Positions 60,550-64,000 of a DNA stretch of 64,000 nt are shown in pieces; within the stretch, counting starts at the first letter, position 1, and each line of letters begins with the position of its first letter. Made by a program: the position numbers and the translations under genes. The DNA is from Aspidiotus rigidus (Eukaryota > Arthropoda > Insecta > Hemiptera > Diaspididae), in contig JAVHKY010000001.1 of the NCBI GenBank assembly GCA_035079385.1, forward strand, positions 1,955,001 through 2,019,000. Reading direction: 5' to 3'. The notes beneath the pieces were generated by a model, which did no database searches, was not told the origin of the DNA, and saw only the letters and a program-made list of their open reading frames with translations.

Positions 60550-61580
60550 TCTTTTTTCATTTTTATCTTATTCGAGAGCGCTATATAAACAGGAATAATT
60601 TTTAAAAATCTCGGTAAATTATCTAGATATTTCTACTTTGGATATTGAAAAAAAAAAAAAGTAGAAATTCTCCAGACAACTTTTTTTTGGACCTGTATTC
60701 AAAATTTTTATGCAAACACAAAGTTCTCATGGCTACTTTTAATTCTGTTATTTAGGGTTTTGGGTAAGGTAGATACATGAAACAAAGGGAGTAACTCTGG
60801 GGTTTAAGATTATTTGGAATTTCTTAGTTAGATACACTATTTTTTTTGTATCTTTTCATCTCATAGTTCAATTCAATCTGCTTAGTTTTCTTTTCAAGCT
60901 TTTCTTCTTTCTTAATTTCATTCAATTTTGCACTCTTTCATTCTTTACTTGTTCTTCCATACAACCTTTTTTTTTTCTTTCTTTCTTTATCGTTTCCTGA
61001 GTCTTCCGAATTGTTCTCTGCCTCAGTATCACACTCTTCCAGTTTTCCCTCTCTTCCTCCTCTTTTTCAGTCCTCTGCATCCATCTCCTCCAATTATCCG
61101 TATGGTGATAATTGATTCTACGTGTCATCCTCTAATCTACAAATTTATGGAAGAAAAACGTTTTGATTCTAAGATTAGTTCATTCATTTCCCTTTTTCTC
61201 TTTCACTTTTTTTCTACATAAGATTTTTTTTGAAATCTTGTGTGTATTATATGTTGACAGTATAATTTGTTACTACAGTCGTTCCAATTTTCAGCGATGA
61301 TTATTTCTTTGACCTCACTTTTTTACATGCAAATAATGTAACTCCTCCTATTTTTGAGTTGATTTAGTTGAGACTTTGAAAATCCCTTCCTTCATTTACC
61401 TTAATTAGAAAAAAATTTCTCAAGGCCCTCAATTTATTCCTTCGAGTCCACCCACCTCCAACTAACAGTTATTCTTGACATCGAGTCCTGATTTTTGTAA
61501 TTCACTATTCTCTAGGGATTCTTCTTTTAAATCCTGATGATGCTAAGAGCATCTCCAGTTTTTTATGATGTCAACTACCT
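60550..61580. other. Pyrimidine-rich DNA, no gene recognised
   Basis: Strong T/C bias on the plus strand (for example 60840-61080). Open frames here are low complexity. Confidence 0.45.
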
Positions 61581-61597
61581 AACCTAAATCGAGGTTC

Positions 61598-62060
61598 AAT
61601 AGGAAACCTATTCCATAGGGGGAGGGATTTTTGAAAATTTTGGTGTCTCGCCATCATTTACCTAGAACGATGGTTGATATTTTTCCAAGTCCTTTTCCTG
61701 TCATATATATCTTGGAAGTTGAAATTCTTACATGTTCCTCTCTTAAAAAATATAGCTTGGAAGTTGAAAGTTTTTAAAGTTATCCATTTGTCATAATTGC
61801 TTAGGTCGATGTACAAAATGCGTTTTCAATTTCAACTCCTCTGATGGTTCAATTTTTTCCAAGTTCCTCTCCTGTCATATATAGCTTAATTCCCAATATT
61901 AAAAATCTTTTCAAATCTGACTCCTTTGATATTGAAAATTTTTCCTATCCCTTATCTATCATAATAGAGCTCAAATGTCTCAATTTTTCCGAGTCCCTCC
62001 TGCTATAGTTGGCTTAATTTTCAAAATTTTATCAAATCTAATTCCTCTTTTTGGAACCCC
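61598..62060. repeat. Degenerate minisatellite family remnant
   Basis: Motif AATAGGAAACCTATTCCATA with GGGGGAGG at 61599-61626, then diverged 45-bp units (TTTCCAAGTCCTTTTCCTGTC and CATATATATCTTGGAAGTTG) to about 61990. Confidence 0.65.
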
Positions 62061-62224
62061 TCCAATTTTGAATTCAATTCTCAATATCAAAACCAATCCG
62101 TCCCAAAGAAGAGGGTGTGGGAATTCCTTATTCAACTTTATTAAACATGTGATTGTTTTCTATTACAGCCTTCAATTGAACTTCTTTTGGTTGAATCCTA
62201 GAAATCTGATTGGAAGCTTCATTA

Positions 62225-62580
62225 CAATCCTTACTACCTTATTATACAGATAATCTGAGAATCTATCACCTTTTTTCCTGTTTTACTCTTCAAAATCAAC
62301 ATACTTCCTACAAAGTATTTTCTCAATTATCCTCTGACCTGTGTAATCATTTCCAACACAGTTTCCAACTCTCACAACCCTCTGTGTTAGTCAGTTCCAT
62401 TTTCCAAATATTTCAGTTGATTTTCTTCTTCTACTTCTTACAATGGAAGTGATTTTTGATTCAAAAAGTTGATATTGATAAGGGATCATCATATTTTGGT
62501 GACTACTATTTTCTATTTTGCCTATTAGCTCTCCTTCATTAGATACTTTCCATCATTATGTGGACATTTTGTCGTCATTA
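62225..62580. repeat. Direct repeat, first copy
   Basis: Paired with 63355-63870. Shared pieces: CTTATTATACAGATAATCTG, AACACAGTTTCCAACTC, CTTCTTACAATGGAAGTGA and CTCTCCTTCATTAGATACTT. The offset is about 1.13 kb at the start and grows by ~120 bases because the second copy carries extra sequence near 63510-63640. Confidence 0.85.
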
Positions 62581-63354
62581 GAACTTTTTGCCAAATTAAT
62601 TATCCTTCAATTTGCGAAGTGCTAAATTGTATCGGATAAAATGAGGTATGAAGTGCAAAGAGAAGATCGTTACCGTTATAATATTAGGCTTTAGCTATTT
62701 TTTAGCCTAATTATATCGGGTAAATTAGGTATGTGATGGATTTCGTCTGAAGCCTTCCTCAAGGGAACTGAGGTATGTTTTATGCGCTACTCTTATTCCA
62801 TTCTTCAGGGTTTTCCGAAACTCTTTATACTTGTTGATATTATTTATGGTAATATTCTTTTTCAACTTTTGTTGTGCCCTTTTCTTAGAATCGTACCCCC
62901 TACTTTTCCTGAATACATCCCTCTCAATTTCTCACATGATGTGTCTATAGTTGGAATTCTGATTAGGTTCAAGCTCACACTTTTCTACGCTCATCTGTAC
63001 AAAATGTATCTTTTATTTGATTCTCAGTTCACATCGGTTGCCCTCAATATGATCAAACTGATTGCGCGCCTAAAAACTGCACCCTTTCACCCAAAATTAA
63101 GGACCCCACCTTGTAACTACGTACTTACGACCATAAAAACTTTCATTATTTCTTAATCCTAGCTTAATTCTTGTATCACTCACATAAAAAAAAAACCCTG
63201 CAACAAACTTGGAATCATTAAAAGTTAACCTATCCTCAGTCTTCATTAAACAGAAATTCCCACCATAAAGAGGTTATTTTCGCTCGATATAGAATCGGTC
63301 ACTCTCAACTTGAACATTCTCATCTCCTCCTGGGTTTCCATACTCTACCTTCAT

Positions 63355-63870
63355 GTAAATCTTATTATGCAGATAATCTGACGATCTATCATCTTTCTTC
63401 CTGTCCTACTCTCCAAAATCAACGTACTTCCCACAATATAATCTCAGTCTCATCCTCTGTCCCATGTAATCATTCCCAACACGGTTTCCAACTCCCGCAA
63501 CTACCTATGGTACTCAATTACTCCAACTTATACATATTCATTTTCTTTCTCCTGCCTTAACTGACTCGATTGCTACCTCTTCTTCCAATCATCTTCCCTA
63601 TCCTCACGTTCTTTTTGTTTGTTTCTCACTCCACTCCAGTTATTCTTATTTTCAGAATACAACCATAATACCATTTTACAAATTATTTTAATCGCTTTTC
63701 TTCTTTTACTTCTTACAATTGAAGTGATTTTTATTCAAAAAGTTGACACTGATAAGGGATTCTCATATTTTTATGACTACTATTTTCTATTTTACCTGTT
63801 GGCTCTCCTTCATTAGATACTTATATTTTATCATTATAATTATATGGACATTGTGACATCATTAAAACTT
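63355..63870. repeat. Direct repeat, second copy
   Basis: Second copy of 62225-62580, same orientation, diverged by scattered substitutions and a ~120-base insertion (63510-63640). The DNA between the copies has no recognisable gene. Confidence 0.85.
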
Positions 63871-64000
63871 TTTGTCGAATTCATTTTTCTTGTCTCACGT
63901 CCAAGAAAGTAAGCTACCTTTTATCGAGACTTTGGACATCTAACCTGAGGTGAGGTTGTTTAGAGAGGCGAGGTAATCGATGTAAGGTTGAATCGTTGTT

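Noticed and set aside
62782..63156. 124-codon frame in pyrimidine-rich DNA
   Set aside because: Composition follows the T/C bias; no domain and no homolog known to me.

Overview
The window is AT-rich nuclear DNA of an animal, most likely an arthropod. The signs are small spliced genes with GT/AG introns, Penelope-like elements, several non-LTR retrotransposon lineages, a tRNA-derived SINE, long microsatellites, and a short run of the arthropod telomere motif TTAGG. I cannot name the species. There is no bacterial or viral gene organisation; most open frames are repeats or decayed mobile elements.

Three host gene models have splice signals and matching reading phases, all on the minus strand. 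A two-exon gene lies at 10437-11203 (139 residues, unknown). A two-exon gene lies at 22786-24766 (628 residues, Ser/Thr-rich, predicted signal peptide and a C-terminal membrane segment). A gene with at least four coding exons runs from 55755 down to 30288; its first intron is about 19 kb and full of nested transposons. I recognise none of the three by family.

Layout: 1-8873 is a very similar inverted repeat (arms 169-2229 and 6811-8873) around a Jockey-like LINE relic and an R1/LOA-like LINE relic. 8874-18500 holds the 139-residue gene, a foldback element and a SWIM-type transposase relic. 18500-22000 is tandem-repeat country: 45-bp minisatellite arrays in opposite orientations, AT-rich tandem blocks and a long GA microsatellite. 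22000-31800 holds the 628-residue gene, a composite element with inverted ends that was later invaded by a young Penelope-like element (PLE1), and exons 3-4 of the large gene. 31800-36000 holds TCGA-rich DNA, unrecognised open frames and a 134-bp hairpin MITE, followed by exon 2. 36700-55600 is the large intron with two copies of a second Penelope-like family (PLE2), a LINE interrupted by PLE2, a LINE 3' end, and a second composite element carrying a LINE that itself carries a SINE. 55600-64000 holds exon 1, a second foldback element with a further insertion, a Helitron-like end and pyrimidine-rich DNA with a direct duplication.

The most interesting signals are these. Hammerhead-ribozyme motifs sit at the ends of both Penelope-like families, with six-base palindromic helix III sequences that differ between copies yet stay self-complementary. 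A dispersed family of inverted-repeat-bounded elements carries a 45-bp minisatellite. A tRNA-headed SINE has arms that extend its acceptor stem. Several insertions can be ordered in time from target duplications and empty sites.
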